DNA from: Arthrobacter humicola
Lineage (GTDB): Bacteria; Actinomycetota; Actinomycetes; Actinomycetales; Micrococcaceae
Direction of reading: 5' to 3'
Assembly (NCBI RefSeq): GCF_022803015.1
Contig: NZ_JAFKON010000003.1
Span: forward strand, 186,001 to 250,000
Length of the DNA stretch: 64,000 nucleotides
In this document: piece after piece, positions 50,660 through 61,010 of the stretch
How the letters are laid out: the number at the start of each line of letters is the position of its first letter
Position numbering within the stretch: position 1 is the first letter of the stretch
The notes under the pieces: generated by a model
Database searches by the model: none
What the model saw: only the letters and a program-made list of their open reading frames with translations
Told to the model about the DNA's origin: nothing
Translations under genes and position numbers: made by a program

Positions 50660-51620
50660 GGAGTGTCTGATTGACGGTGTACCAGGGATTGGCCTGACAC
50701 GCCGGACGTAAGTGATGACCGCTTGGATAGAACCGCCGGGCAAGACGACGTGTCCGTCCACGGCGGTAACCGGTAAGTCATCGGCAACTGTCGAGGTGAC
50801 AGTTCCCAGCCTGCAGTGGTAAATGTAGCGAAATGCTTACCGGCACCGGCTGATTGATGGTGACGGTCCGCGCGAGCGCATCGTGGTCGAGAATGAAGCC
50901 AAGCAGGGCTCCGAAGATGGTCGGCGCGCCCCCAAACGGTCAGCCGAGTTCGGTCGGCCAGCCAGTGGTTGGAATGCCGGGTGCCAGGTAGATGTGGGGG
51001 TCGGCGTCTTCGTCGGCTTCGAAGAAGCTGATGTCGCGCAGCAACATGTTGAATTCGGCGGCCGCCCAGCCATGGGGAATGTCGCCCGTATTCCACCACC
51101 GGCCACGGTTTTCCGAGAAGTCGCTGGCATTTGGGTAGGCATGCTGCTCGTTTCAGGCCCCCTGTACCACCTCCCAACGCGCGGGGCGTGCGAAACTCCC
51201 GGGCAACGGTCGATTATGCGGCGTTGCCCACAACCCACTGCAAACACTGGAATGCCATGCGGCCTCGTGGCGGAAGCCGCCGGTGGTGAATGGGCCCCAT
51301 GGTTTCCAGGGTCAGACGGAATGCGTGATCGATGCGCGTGCCGAGCTTTTGGTTCATATACAGCCGGCAGGGTGGAAGTATGCCACTGCCCCGATGACCG
51401 CTGAGTCGAGCCTGCCCACGTCTCCCGACCCGTAGGGATGAATGTCTCCCACCAGCCCATGGCGCGTTGTTGGTCAAGGACCCACCGGAGCGGTTGCCCG
51501 TCGGACGTCGCCGAAGATCTTCCACAGTTCCTCTGCCTCGGCAAAGTGATTCCGTTCGGCCACGCGGGCGGCTTCGTAGAGCCCCGCTGAGTCCATGGAC
51601 TGTGAAACAAGCGACAGCGG
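50660..51620 (-). pseudogene. Probable glycoside-hydrolase remnant
   Basis: Across frames on the minus strand one can read SAGLYEAARVAERNHFAEAE and ELWKIFGDVRR near 51540, HAFRLTLETMGPIHHRRLP near 51300 and AFQCLQWVVGNAA. Near 51090, NTGDIPHGWAAAEFNMLLRD is followed by ISFFEADEDADPHIYLAPGI. This looks like the C-terminal half of a large (alpha/alpha)6-barrel glycosidase with a beta-sandwich tail (VTINQPVPVSI). The exact GH family is unsure. There are several stops and shifts, so it is not functional. Confidence 0.55.
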
Positions 51621-51796
51621 GTGCTGCCGTGAGGCGGAGTAGGGCACGCCTCATGAGCCAATGTCCAAGGTGCTACCAGATTAGCTTGAGATGGGTCTGA
51701 GAGACTACTCGGTGACATTATTGGCCAGGGATTATGGGCCAGCGTTGGTGAGCGGGATCATCCTATTCACTTGATGGCCGGACGGGAGCGGATTTG

Positions 51797-52024
51797 ATGG
51801 GCAGGGCAGTGTCCGATGACTTTAATGGGCCTAACGGTGGGGCGCCCGCAAAGGCGACCTTGGTTATTCGAGTCTGGAGGGACCCGGCAAGTACCGAACA
51901 CTTCCGTGCACGGATCATCGCTGGATCGTCGGAAGCTGAGGAACCTGCGGTGAGTTATGCTAGCGGCCCGCCGGAAGTCGTCGCAGCGGTGAACCGTTGG
52001 CTAGACAACATCCCGGATGGTTAG
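51797..52024 (+). CDS. Small conserved hypothetical protein (75 aa), paralogue of 409-654
   Basis: It shares TLVIRVWRDP, FRARIIAGSS and VNRWLDN with the 81-residue protein at the left edge. I chose ATG 51797 instead of the TTG at 51794; GGGAG lies about 8 nt upstream. Both copies lie at edges of decayed regions in this window. Conservation of length and motif in two places argues for a real, compact domain, possibly a partner of a larger protein. Function unknown. Confidence 0.6.
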   Translation: MGRAVSDDFNGPNGGAPAKATLVIRVWRDPASTEHFRARIIAGSSEAEEPAVSYASGPPEVVAAVNRWLDNIPDG

Positions 52025-52369
52025 GAATGTGCCGGCTCCGCCCAGAGGCGACGCCGAAGTGGACTGTGAGGTTTGTAGTGGCTGGTCTGGGACTGGCTGG
52101 CAGAGTGGGTATTGGCCGTTCTGCCCCGTGGATGTGACTCACGAAGTGACTGGCCCCTGCAAGGGTGTCTTTGAGTGGGATCTGTCCGTCCGCGGGGTGG
52201 AGCGGCCGGTACCGCCCGGCCCACGTCGGTAACTTGATCAGAAGGTTGTCCGCCCCGTTGGAGCGTGGCTCGTAACAGTGTTGTTCCGAAGTGACCTCTA
52301 CCCGGACTGGTACCGGCCGTTTACGGCCCTGACCGTATCCGCGAAGTAGAGGAAGGTGCCAGAACCGCC

Positions 52370-53350
52370 ATGACCATCGTTGCGCATTCCCGCCCTTTGT
52401 CGTCGGCGTCGACACCCACGCCAAGAACCATGTCTACGCCATCATCACTGCCGGCACCGGTGAAATGATCGACACCCGGGCCTTCCCCAGCAGCGGGGCC
52501 GGTATCAACCGGTCCATTGCCTGGGTCGCGCGAGCAGCGGGGCCGGTATCAACCGGTCCATTGCCTGGGTCGCGCGCCGCACCGGCGCTGACCTGGCCGC
52601 CTTGTGGGTGATCGAGGGCGCTGCTTCCTACGGCGCCCTGCTGGCCGGTGCAGTCGGCGCCGCCGGCTACCAGGTCGCCGAAGCCGCCCGCATGGATGCC
52701 CGTCACGGGGTCGGCAAATCCGACCCGCTCGACGCGCACCGGATCGCCGCAGCGGTCCTGCCGCTCGATGAGCAGCAACTGCGCCAACCACGACTGAACG
52801 AAGGAGTGCGCGCGGCCCTGCAGGGCCTGGTCACCGCACGGGAGTCCATGACCACCGACGCACCAGGGGCGTGAACGCGTTGACCGCCCTGCTCCGGGTC
52901 AACGACCTCGGCCTGGACGCGCGTAAACCCCTGACCGGACCCCAGATCGCCGAAGTCTCCCGCTGGCGGGTCCGGAAAGAACCGCTGGCCTTGTCCGTTG
53001 CCCGCTCCGAAGCAGTCCGGCTGGCCAAACGCACCACCGAACTCGACGCGGACATCAAAACCAACAACTCCCGGATCACCGAGCTGGTCGAAATCAGCGA
53101 AGCCGCGCCCCTACTGGAGGAAACCGGCTTCGGTCCCGTCACCGCGGCCATCTGCCTGACCGTCTGGTCCCACCACGGACGCGTCCATTCCGAGGCGGCC
53201 TTCGCTTCCCTGGCTGGGGTCAGCCCCATCCCGGCCTCTTCCGGTAACACCGTCCGGCACAGACTCAACCGCGGCGGCGACAGAACCCTGAACAAAGCCC
53301 TGCACCTGATCGCCCTGACCAGGATGACCTTCGATACCTCCGCCCGGGGC
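52370..53350 (+). mobile_element. IS110-family transposase, inactivated by a 44-bp tandem duplication
   Basis: The DEDD-type N-terminal part reads FVVGVDTHAKNHVYAIITAG and continues VIEGAASYGALLAGAVGAAG. GVGKSDPLDAHRIAAAVLPL and the C-terminal transposase domain ETGFGPVTAAICLTVWSHHG, HSEAAFASLAGVSPIPASSG and LNRGGDRTLNKALHLIALTR follow. A 44-bp unit is repeated at 52489-52532 and 52533-52576, shifting the frame. A missing base after the start and a stop near 52872 add further damage. IS110 elements have no typical inverted repeats, so ends cannot be fixed. Confidence 0.85.
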
Positions 53351-53422
53351 ATGTACTGGACTCCCTACTCGAAGTTCACTGCCAGCCGACGACCCAGCGC
53401 TTGGGCATAGTCCGCCGTGCCC
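53342..53422 (-). repeat. 81-bp duplicate of the 5-TM membrane gene (13668-13748)
   Basis: The block matches 13668-13748 with only a few substitutions and encodes the same GTADYAQALGRRLAVNFE and QYMPRA on the minus strand. It is wedged exactly between the end of the IS110 remnant and the start of the peroxidase remnant. It is the only piece of that membrane gene here and has a stop where the parent reads Q. Confidence 0.75.
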
Positions 53423-53424
53423 GA

Positions 53425-54259
53425 GAACACCTCGACAACCCCGCCATGGGCATGGCGAACACCCGGTTCGGCCGCAATGTCTCGATCGATAGCACCCGCC
53501 CGGTGCCTCCCGACCGGATTTTGGAAACGAACGCCCGCGAAATCAGCCGCCGGCTGATAACCCGGGACCGGATCATCCCCGCGACGGCCGGCAACGCACT
53601 CATCGCGCCCTGCCTGCAGTTCATGATCCGTGACTGGTTCAACCACGGCAGAGGCTGGAGCGAGAATCCCTCGATACTGCCCACCGAGCCCGGCGACGAT
53701 TGGTCGGCGCCGCAACTGGCCGTCTTCGGGACGATGAACCCGGGCCTGGTCACGCTGCACAACTATCCCAAGCACCTCCAGACATTCCGCCGTCCCGACG
53801 GCCAAATCATCGACCCGGCGGACCGCCATTTTGCGCAGCCGCGAGCTCGGCTTCCCCCGCTACACCGAATTCCGGCGTCTGCTCCATCTTCCGGTCCCCC
53901 GCAGTTTCGACGAACTCACCGACAACCCCAAGTGGGCGGGTGAACTCGGAGACGTCTACGGCGGCGACATTGACCGGGTGGATCTGCTCGCAGGCATGTT
54001 CGCCGAAACGCGTCCCGAAGGATTTGCCTTCAGCGATACCTAGTTCCGGATCTTCATCCTGATGGCCTCGAGGCGGCTGAACAGCGACCGTTTTTTCACG
54101 CGTGACTTCACCCCTGCCGTCTACACGCCCGAAGGGATGCGCTGGATCGATGAAACCACCATGGTCACGGTCCTGCTGCGTCACTGCCCGGAACTGGCGC
54201 CCGCGCTCCGATCATCAAAAAACGCTTTCACACCGTGGCTGCGGACGAACCGGCGATAG
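53425..54259 (+). pseudogene. Animal-type haem peroxidase gene remnant
   Basis: Segments match bacterial members of the animal haem peroxidase family: MGMANTRFGRNVSID, RDRIIPATAGNALIAPCLQF and MIRDWFNHGRG in frame 1; then after a large internal deletion FPRYTEFRRLLHLPVPRSFD and DRVDLLAGMFAETRPEGFAF followed by a TAG; then RRLNSDRFFTRDFTPAVYTP and EGMRWIDETTMVTVLLRHCP. One frameshift near 53830, an in-frame stop near 54042 and the missing haem-binding middle make it inactive. Confidence 0.75.
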
Positions 54260-54266
54260 CAGCCCT

Positions 54267-54677
54267 ATGATGATCTCCCTTACCACTTCGTCGGCAGCCC
54301 GGCTCATTCTGACCGTGCGCTTTCCGATTGGAACACTTAGCCTGTTGTTTCCGCGACTGGCCACACGGCTCATGCTGCTGGACCTGGACGAGAACTCCGC
54401 ATCGTTCTACCTCGTGCGCCTGTTTGGAGGCCGCGGCATTTTCCTCGGCGTAGCGGCCCGTGTTGTCCCGGAACGGGACCGGAACAAGATCTTAGACTAT
54501 GCCGCGCCGATCGATCTGGCCGATGCCACGGCAGCGGCCGTGGCTGGTCGGCGGCGGCCGTGGCTGGTCGGCGGCGGCAGATTCCGGCGCGGGCCGCCGT
54601 GCCCGCCGCCGTTTCTGGTCTCATAGGTGCCTCGGCGCTGCAGCAGCTGGGCGTGGCCCTTTCGCAGCAAAAATGAC
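54267..54677 (+). pseudogene. Small DUF4267-like membrane protein, broken by a 20-bp tandem duplication
   Basis: The frame reads RLILTVRFPIGTLSLLFPRL, LLDLDENSASFYLVRLFGGR, GIFLGVAARVVPERDRNKIL and AAPIDLADATAAAVAGRRR. A 20-bp unit (ccgtggctggtcggcggcgg) is then repeated at 54538-54577 and shifts the frame. Deleting one unit restores QIPARAAVPAAVSGLIGASA followed by LQQLGVALSQQK and a stop. The DUF4267-type assignment is tentative. The damage is small and looks recent. Confidence 0.6.
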
Positions 54678-55024
54678 AGCGCGCCCAAGTGCCCCCGTCC
54701 TGACCTGCCGGGGAAACACCCTGACGGCTGCAGCTCAGGATCCACCCGCGAAAAATCGCCGCTTCGACTGGATACAAACAGCTGGCGACGCACCGACGCG
54801 AAATCCAATGTCACCCATCCCTTGTTTCAACGTTGAAGTTGCCCACTAAAAAATGAGGATATGGGCGGTGGTCCTTGACATTTATTGCTGTCAAGTATCG
54901 CCAATCGAACGTTTCGAAGGGGCCCGCCCAAGCGGTCGGCGCACGTGTGCTGAGTCCGGGTACCGTTCGCCCCGGTAGCGCAGCCCTGTAGCGCTGTTGC
55001 TTGGGGTCTTTCCACATCCCTACC
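54678..55024. other. Intergenic region with a weak minus-strand ORF
   Basis: The frame from ATG 55017 down to 54811 has some protein-like character near its end (ETFDWRYLTAINV, PYPHFLVGNFNVE) but no RBS I trust and no family. It could be a 3' fragment. Otherwise nothing is seen. Confidence 0.3.
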
Positions 55025-56140
55025 TTATGGCTTGGTAGGACGTACCAGCTTGCCTGAGCCTGGTGGTGTTGGTTCGGTAGCCGTACCTCCGGGAAGCCCC
55101 TCCAAGAGCGTCTGCGCCCTCTTGTCCAGCGCCCTGGAGAGCGTCTGCTGGGCGAATCCAAGGACAAGTGCGTAGGCCAAGATCTGCCCCTGGGAGTCCA
55201 GGACTGACAGACCGGGGACGAAGTTGCCCTGGATAGCGATCAGGCCCAGTATGGCGGTCAGCGCGCCCAGCGGCACCTTGAGAAACGCCAATGCGACCGG
55301 TACGTCGTATGGCGTAGAGGTTCCTTTGAGGTTGCGGATCGACAGAGTGGCGGCGAGCGCGCCGCCCAAAGCTCCGAGAACGGCGACGACGAGGATGTCG
55401 GCGCTGCTCGGAGAGGCCTGACTTCCTGAGCTGGTTGGGCAAGCCATGCCAGTAACAATGGTTAACGCAGGGTCGGTGCTCGATATCACCTGCTTGGGAA
55501 AGCAGAGGGGCATGAGGTGGGGGTTTTCGGACACGAAGACGAGAGTCGCGATCACTCCCAAGGCGATAAAGGTCGCAGCAATAAGGAGGATATTGCGGAA
55601 GCTGCGGAGTTGTGAATGCTTGAGATCCAAGTTTTCGTAAGTGTCACCGACCACGCGTCGCATGCGGGGTCGCAAACACTCGACGGGCTCCGCTTCCAAG
55701 TCGGGAATCGTAATGCAACGTGGATCATCCCTGTGCATCGTCGCATTTGCCCGGGCCACTACCATGGGAATCTCGGCCCTCAGTTCTTCCTTTTCATACA
55801 GGTCGATCATCTGGGCCCTGGCTGTGTGCATATTTCGGTACGCAGCCTCCACGAGTGTTCCTCGCCACCAGTTCGCCCAGCGGCCGGGAATGGGATCATC
55901 TCTGAATGCGGCGGCCCGGGCCTTCTTTATGAACCCGCAGACGCCGCCTGCGATGGTTTCCTGGGCCGGGGTCAAATTTCCCCGAGCACGGGCTGCGTCC
56001 ACTCGCATCTGCAGCTTGTCAGTTTCGACGGCGACGTGCTGAACCCAAATCCGTGTTCGTGGGCTCTCAGAACGGGATGGCGGAACCAGGGCTTGTTCAT
56101 GTCCCTCGGCGAGGGTCCGATCACTCCTCAGGTCAGTCAC
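55025..56140 (-). CDS. Membrane protein with cytoplasmic N-terminal domain (371 aa)
   Basis: The N-terminal ~180 residues are hydrophilic and helical (TLVEAAYRNMHTARAQMIDL, PMVVARANATMHRDDPR). Four membrane segments follow (NILLIAATFIALGVIATLVF, ADILVVAVLGALGGALAATL, PLGALTAILGLIAIQG, ILAYALVLGFAQQTL). The family is not known to me. The ATG at 56140 opens the gene and a GTAACG-type promoter with 10-nt spacing (site h) lies ~160 nt upstream. It may belong to the eCIS regulon as an envelope component (inference). Confidence 0.75.
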   Translation of the reverse strand: MTDLRSDRTLAEGHEQALVPPSRSESPRTRIWVQHVAVETDKLQMRVDAARARGNLTPAQETIAGGVCGFIKKARAAAFRDDPIPGRWANWWRGTLVEAAYRNMHTARAQMIDLYEKEELRAEIPMVVARANATMHRDDPRCITIPDLEAEPVECLRPRMRRVVGDTYENLDLKHSQLRSFRNILLIAATFIALGVIATLVFVSENPHLMPLCFPKQVISSTDPALTIVTGMACPTSSGSQASPSSADILVVAVLGALGGALAATLSIRNLKGTSTPYDVPVALAFLKVPLGALTAILGLIAIQGNFVPGLSVLDSQGQILAYALVLGFAQQTLSRALDKRAQTLLEGLPGGTATEPTPPGSGKLVRPTKP

Positions 56141-56734
56141 TGCCTATCCTTTCTGCCATGGGGCCGTCAAAAGCCCAAATATCTACTTGAAGCGACGTCC
56201 CGGCGCTGAGCCAGGGAGGAATCTCTTGAGCGCGCCGTCCCCTTTGGAATTCAAAACCTTCAGCCAGCCAGGAGCTCCTCCAGTGGCAATGACCCCAACA
56301 AATCATGGCGAACTAACCGTTACGCAGGTGTTACTGTTCAGGACTTAGGTGCTGTCGGTACCGTAAGAGATGCGCCGCGGCCCATTCCGTCGTCGTGGTC
56401 GGATACGGAATGTCCTGATTTAGTGGCGGGCCCACCGTAATCAGTCTGCCCGCGCCAGGGTTTCCGGAACCTCCTGATCGGGATGGGCGCTGTCGCCGGG
56501 TTGGTGACGGTCAAGCTGGGGGACGGGGTCGTGGGCAACACCCTATGATCTGCTGCCGCGCCAACATCGTGCTTGGCGAGTGCCACGTGTGCGCTCCCCC
56601 GCCCTGGCACGATCCGCCCACAGCAGCACTATCTGGACTTAGTTGTCCGTGCTGCCGTCGGTGTCCTGCCTGTCCTTCCCTTGGCGCCGTGCTGTCAGTT
56701 CGCTTCGGCGCTGACCCCCTGCCTCGCCGGCCTC
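56141..56734. other. Intergenic region with promoter h
   Basis: Apart from promoter site h at 56302-56334 I see no gene. Open frames on both strands here have Pro/Arg-rich, shadow-like composition. Confidence 0.4.
56302..56334 (-). promoter_or_regulatory. Possible SARP-type promoter (site h)
   Basis: On the minus strand: GTAACA (56329-56334), 5 nt, GTAACG (56318-56323), 10 nt, CATGAT (56302-56307). One repeat has a mismatch and the spacer is 10 nt, as at site k. It points to the 371-residue membrane protein. Confidence 0.5.
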
Positions 56735-57075
56735 GCCGGCGAGGCGGAGCCAGGTGTCCACCACGGTATCGGGGTTCAAGGAGAACGAATCGATGCCTTC
56801 CTCGACCAGCCACTCGGCGAAGTCCGCGTGGTCGCTCGGACCCTGGCCGCAGATGCCGACATATTTGCGCGCGCCTTGCGGGCCTTGATGGCCATGCTGA
56901 GGAGCTTTTTGACGGCCGGATCGCGTTCATCGAAGCTGCCGGAGACAATCGCGGCGTCCCGGTCCAGGCCCAGGGCCAGCTGGGTTATGTCGTTGGAGCC
57001 GATGGAGAATCCGTCGAAGTAGTCCAGGAACTCGTCGGCGAGCAGGGCGTTGGAGGGAATAGGGGCCCGGGTTTC
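56735..57075 (-). pseudogene. ppsA: Phosphoenolpyruvate synthase 3' fragment
   Basis: The minus strand encodes [60 protein letters not shown], then after one lost base [20 protein letters not shown] and [20 protein letters not shown]. This is the C-terminal PEP-binding domain of PEP synthase. The N-terminal two thirds are absent and a frameshift lies near 56865. The rest of 57076-57345 shows nothing I can assign. Confidence 0.8.
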
Positions 57076-57345
57076 CTCCGCCCACGTCGCTGGGTCCCCG
57101 CGAACCAGACCTGCTTGAGGCGTTGGCTAATTGCATCGTGCTGGGAGTAACGGCAAGGTCGATGCCTTCGCTCAGGAAGGTGTCACCCATGACTGCTTCG
57201 GTGCGCAATGTGACGGTCTCCTTACCGAGTATGATGCTAGGCACTTCGAATCGGCATGGTCCAGACCGCCGGCAAGATGCGAAAAAAGCCGTTGCAAGTA
57301 TAGTCGCGGCCCGCTTCCACGCATGGTCGGCTGACCCCGAAACCA

Positions 57346-59180
57346 TCAGGCAGGAGCGAGGATGACGAAGCCCGCCGGAGGCACTTCAATTTCGATGGCC
57401 AACCCGTTTCGTGCCAGCGCCGCTATCTGAAAGCCGAGCTTTGCCGCGTCCGTCGAGTAGACATATGCATATTCGTCTCCAGGACGATGAAGACCCGAGT
57501 CAATCGTCACCCATCCAGATCTGGTTGCTTCGCAGTCGGTGTTGATCGCGCACACGATCTCGCGGTCCGATATGATTCGGCTCCACGCTACAATCGAGGT
57601 CATCCTTCCCGGACCGATCCGTCTGGGAAACCAGAAGTTGACTCCGTCGTCGGAAATCTGACGAAGATACTGGCGACCTCGCCGAAGCGCGATCTCTTGC
57701 TTGCGGACCGCGAGAACTGCCGCCAGTCCAATGTAAGCCTCTGCTGTTTCGTCAAAAGCGTGCCTATTTTGGCTACGGAACGGGCCAAACCCCCCGCCAA
57801 ACATTGCTTCTCGTATATACCGGTCATTTCCCCCGGAGCCGTCAAAGCGCTGTTCGCTCCCGTAGTAGATGCACGGAATACCAAGGGTTGTTGCGTTCAT
57901 TGCGAGGACCGCGAGTTCGAGGGCGCGCCCTTCCGGGGAGGAGGCGAACCGCGCCTTCGCGTCGCCTTTTCGGACTTGGTCATGGTCGTCGTAGGAAGTC
58001 AGAACGTGGTCACGGAACCAGGAATGGCTTTCCTTTTCGATCTGATATGAATTGGCGAAAAGCGCGAAGTACTCGTCCGGAGACGTCCATCCCTTCGCAG
58101 AATATTCAAGCTTGTCTTGCACCCCGTCCAGGCCGATGGCGGCGTCCAGCCCAGTCGTGTCCATAAGCGCGATCGCGTCGGGGCGGGGCAGCGTGATTTC
58201 ACCGACCAGAAAGAATGAGTCCTTACCGACAACCTGGGCAAACTCATGGATGGCGGAAGTGAAATAGCGTGTCGCCCCGGCATCCATGTGTTTAACCGTG
58301 TCAATACGAAATCCGTCGAGATCCGCGACCGCAAGCCAGTATTGGTAGGCCTTGGTAAGTACTTCGAGCGCGACCGAAGGTTGATAACTGCCTGCAGAAC
58401 CTGCCCCATGGTGAATGTCCTTGTACCCGAAGAAGTCGCCGTCCAGGTACTCGGCTGGGTTGTTCCAGTTCGTGATGCGGCCTTTGCTTGTGAAAACGCC
58501 ATCCGTCTGGAGTTCACGGGGCCAAACGGCGCTGCCGCTATCGCTGACCTTTTGTCCGGGAAACGCAGATCGGGGTTGCCGCTCCCATCCCGCCATCCGG
58601 CAACGGGGTACAGATGACCGTCCCAGCGGGGGTCCATGAAATGGATGTGCGTCTGTGGATCTTCCGTGTCGTAGCGGTCGGCGGCATACCCGAACACATC
58701 ACCGGAATGGTTGAGAACGATATCGAGGATCACATAAATCCCGGCACTGTGCGCGTCATCAACCAGGGCACGAAGGTCTGTTACCGTCCCAAAGTGAGGG
58801 TCGACTTCGAGGAAGTTCTGACTTCCGTATCCGTGATAGTCCTCAACTCCGGGACGCTGACGCAGGACAGGACTTACCCACAGGGCGGTCACTCCAAGCC
58901 CCTGCAGGTAGCCGATCTTTGAGCGCGCCCCCTGCAGCGTACCGCCCAGCCAGGTGGCTCCGGCGCCGCGCCAGTTTGCTGCATCGGCGTCCGTCTGGAT
59001 TGCATTGCCTTGATCTCCGAGAGAGTACATGGACGTGCCGCCGGGGACTCCTTCGTTCCCGTTCGAGAAGCGGTCGACGAGGAAGAAGTAGATGACGTGG
59101 TCCGACCAGTCACGAGGTGAAGGGTGGTATTTTCCTTTAAGGAGATCCCCCCAGGCTATGTCGTTGAGATTCGCGGGCAC
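57346..59180 (-). pseudogene. GH13 alpha-amylase-family gene with one frameshift
   Basis: The first frame (GTG start at 59180) has DWSDHVIYFFLVDRFSNGNE, LGVTALWVSPVL and GIYVILDIVLNHSGDVFGYA. The second frame holds the catalytic residues: nucleophile Asp in LDGFRIDTVKHMDAG, acid/base Glu in FLVGEITLP and SYDDHDQ, ending in a beta-sandwich domain. The frames meet at about 58560, where one G is missing (FPGQKVSD would restore it). Apart from that base the ~610-residue enzyme is complete, so it may be a recent mutation or a sequencing error. No signal peptide is present, unusual for an alpha-amylase. It lies 161 bp downstream of the metzincin gene, same strand. Confidence 0.8.
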
Positions 59181-59341
59181 TTCCGCCTTCTTCCAATGGA
59201 GTGAGGGTCTGAGCAGTGGACGCGCGGCGCCCTGTGTAAGTTTCGTATCGTGGCTGGCGCATAGCTGGGTTGCCCCCCTGCCCCACTGGTGAACGCTAGG
59301 GACGGGCGAGCGATCCGGTGCGTAGCTCCCGTCTCATTGGG

Positions 59342-60370
59342 CTACCAGCACAATATCGCCGCCTGTCCCGACCCTCCCGACCAATAGAGCCGAACGCGCA
59401 CGACGTATTTACGGCCTTGGAAGAGCTTTGTGGAGATGTTGGTGTTGCGTTCCTGGCCGCTGTCGTCATCTCCTGCCACATATCGCAACTCTCCATTGAC
59501 GTCTTCGAATAGAACCAGGACGGCGTCCGCCGTCCCGAAGGTTGCGATCTGATAATTGCGGGACGCCGCCGGCTCGATTCTGAAGTCGGCCTGTTCGCCC
59601 GGGTCCAACGAAAGGGGTTTGCTCTGGTAAGGCTCCAGCTTGGGCATCGCAGCCTTTAGCTTTGGGTAGAACCCCTTGATCCATGTGCGGTCGATGGCAG
59701 ACAGTCCTCCCGCCGGATTTAGGCCGTCCCGGTATCTCGCAGGTTCCACAATCAGTCCACCCGGGAACCAGTACTCCATGACCGAATCAGGGTCCCAGTT
59801 GGAACCCTCAACCTCGGTGGGATCGATTTTCCGCAGAACGTTCTGGAAAGTCTCATCTTTGGTCCAGTCATTCGGGCTACCCGTGAAATATGCATAGACC
59901 TTGTTCTCGTCCCAAGTGATTCCGGCAAACGGGTTCTGGTGCTCGTGCGGGAGCCCGAGCGTGTGGCCAATCTCGTGCAGTGCGGTCGTATGGCCGTAGT
60001 CATCAGTCAGGTCCCACCCGAAGTTCATCGTCGATTCGGACGCCCCTATGCCCAGAATGTCGCGGCCGACGTAAGACCACGATCCATCAGCCTGGTCGAA
60101 CCCGATTCGCACCTCCGCCTCACTACGATCAGCAACTTCCACAAACTCCAAACCAATCGGCAATCCTTTCCATTCGGCGAACGCGTCCCGCACGGCTTCC
60201 CGTTGCGGTTCAGGTCCCCCGACGAAAAAGTAATGCAAAACCGTGCCGTTGACCCACTTGGAAGCCAGCATCCGTATGAGTCGCAAGCGGTTGGCGGGTA
60301 AGCCGGGGGGCAGGGCCCGAACGGTCCGAGGCTTCACATTGCAGTGCGGGCGGGACTGGACGTCGCTCAT
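59342..60370 (-). CDS. Metzincin zinc metalloprotease with C-terminal beta domain (342 aa)
   Basis: The zinc site HEIGHTLGLPHEH (H132, E133, H136, H142) and Met-turn SVMEYW (M198) define a metzincin, closest in style to astacin/matrixin-type enzymes. Upstream, DAFAEWKGLPIGLEFVEVAD is the usual beta-strand/helix before the active site. The last ~90 residues (FRIEPAASRNYQIATFGTAD, VLFEDVNGELRYVAGDDDSG) resemble a pre-peptidase C-terminal domain. There is no signal peptide and no propeptide, which is odd for this group. GAGGAG lies 7 nt before ATG 60370. A weak GTAACG-type promoter (site i) is 65-95 nt upstream. Candidate eCIS cargo (inference). Confidence 0.85.
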   Translation of the reverse strand: MSDVQSRPHCNVKPRTVRALPPGLPANRLRLIRMLASKWVNGTVLHYFFVGGPEPQREAVRDAFAEWKGLPIGLEFVEVADRSEAEVRIGFDQADGSWSYVGRDILGIGASESTMNFGWDLTDDYGHTTALHEIGHTLGLPHEHQNPFAGITWDENKVYAYFTGSPNDWTKDETFQNVLRKIDPTEVEGSNWDPDSVMEYWFPGGLIVEPARYRDGLNPAGGLSAIDRTWIKGFYPKLKAAMPKLEPYQSKPLSLDPGEQADFRIEPAASRNYQIATFGTADAVLVLFEDVNGELRYVAGDDDSGQERNTNISTKLFQGRKYVVRVRLYWSGGSGQAAILCW

Positions 60371-60433
60371 TTTGCTCTCCTCTTAGGGCCGGTCCCCAGG
60401 CCAGCCATGACCCGGGATCTGTCGGTAGAACCC

Positions 60434-60466
60434 AGCCGATCACGCCAGGTGTTATCGCTGCGTTAT
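60434..60466 (-). promoter_or_regulatory. Weak SARP-type promoter candidate (site i)
   Basis: On the minus strand: ATAACG (60461-60466), 5 nt, ATAACA (60450-60455). The repeats keep the 11-bp period but have mismatches, and no good -10 is seen at 9 or 10 nt (TCGGCT at 10). It is listed because it is upstream of the metzincin gene in the right orientation. Confidence 0.35.
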
Positions 60467-60572
60467 CGGCGGCCGGCTGAACGCACAGCCCGCCGCATCC
60501 AGAGCCGGGGCATCCGTCCTTTCCCCAGTCGAGGCGACCTTCGGAGGAAACTAAGCGGCATCCAATCGGTAG

Positions 60573-61010
60573 GTGGGGTGGTCCCGGATCGAGCCGGCGC
60601 TGCCGAGTTCGAACGGACAGCGGGGGTGCCCGTTCCGTGGCCACCGCCACGTCATTCAAGGCATCACTTACCGGTACCGGTGCGGTATTGCCTGGCGGGA
60701 CCTGCCTGCGGAATTCGGTTCCTGGCAGACGGTGTGGAAGCGTCACCGCCGTTCGCCTCCGTCGGGACGTGGGACCTGATCCACGCAAGGCTTATGGCCG
60801 AACTGGACGATGCCGGGCAGATCGTTGCGGTGGACTCGACCATCGACCGGGCCCACCAGCACGGGACATACCTCCCCCGCACCCCAGTTGGGAGTTCCCG
60901 AAATATCAGGGGAACTCCGGACCACGCCATCGGCCGCTCCCGTGGCGGACTGGGCACTCAGATCCATCATGCTTGCGACACTGACGACCGACCGCCGGCA
61001 TGCTGCTGAG
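60573..61010 (+). mobile_element. IS5-family transposase remnant
   Basis: The N-terminal half of an IS5-family transposase is readable: WSRIEPALPSSNGQRG, GHRHVIQGITYRYRCGIAWR and DLPAEFGSWQTVWKRHRRSP, then after a frameshift AELDDAGQIVAVDSTIDRAH with QHGT, containing the first catalytic Asp. The second half is lost. Confidence 0.8.
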
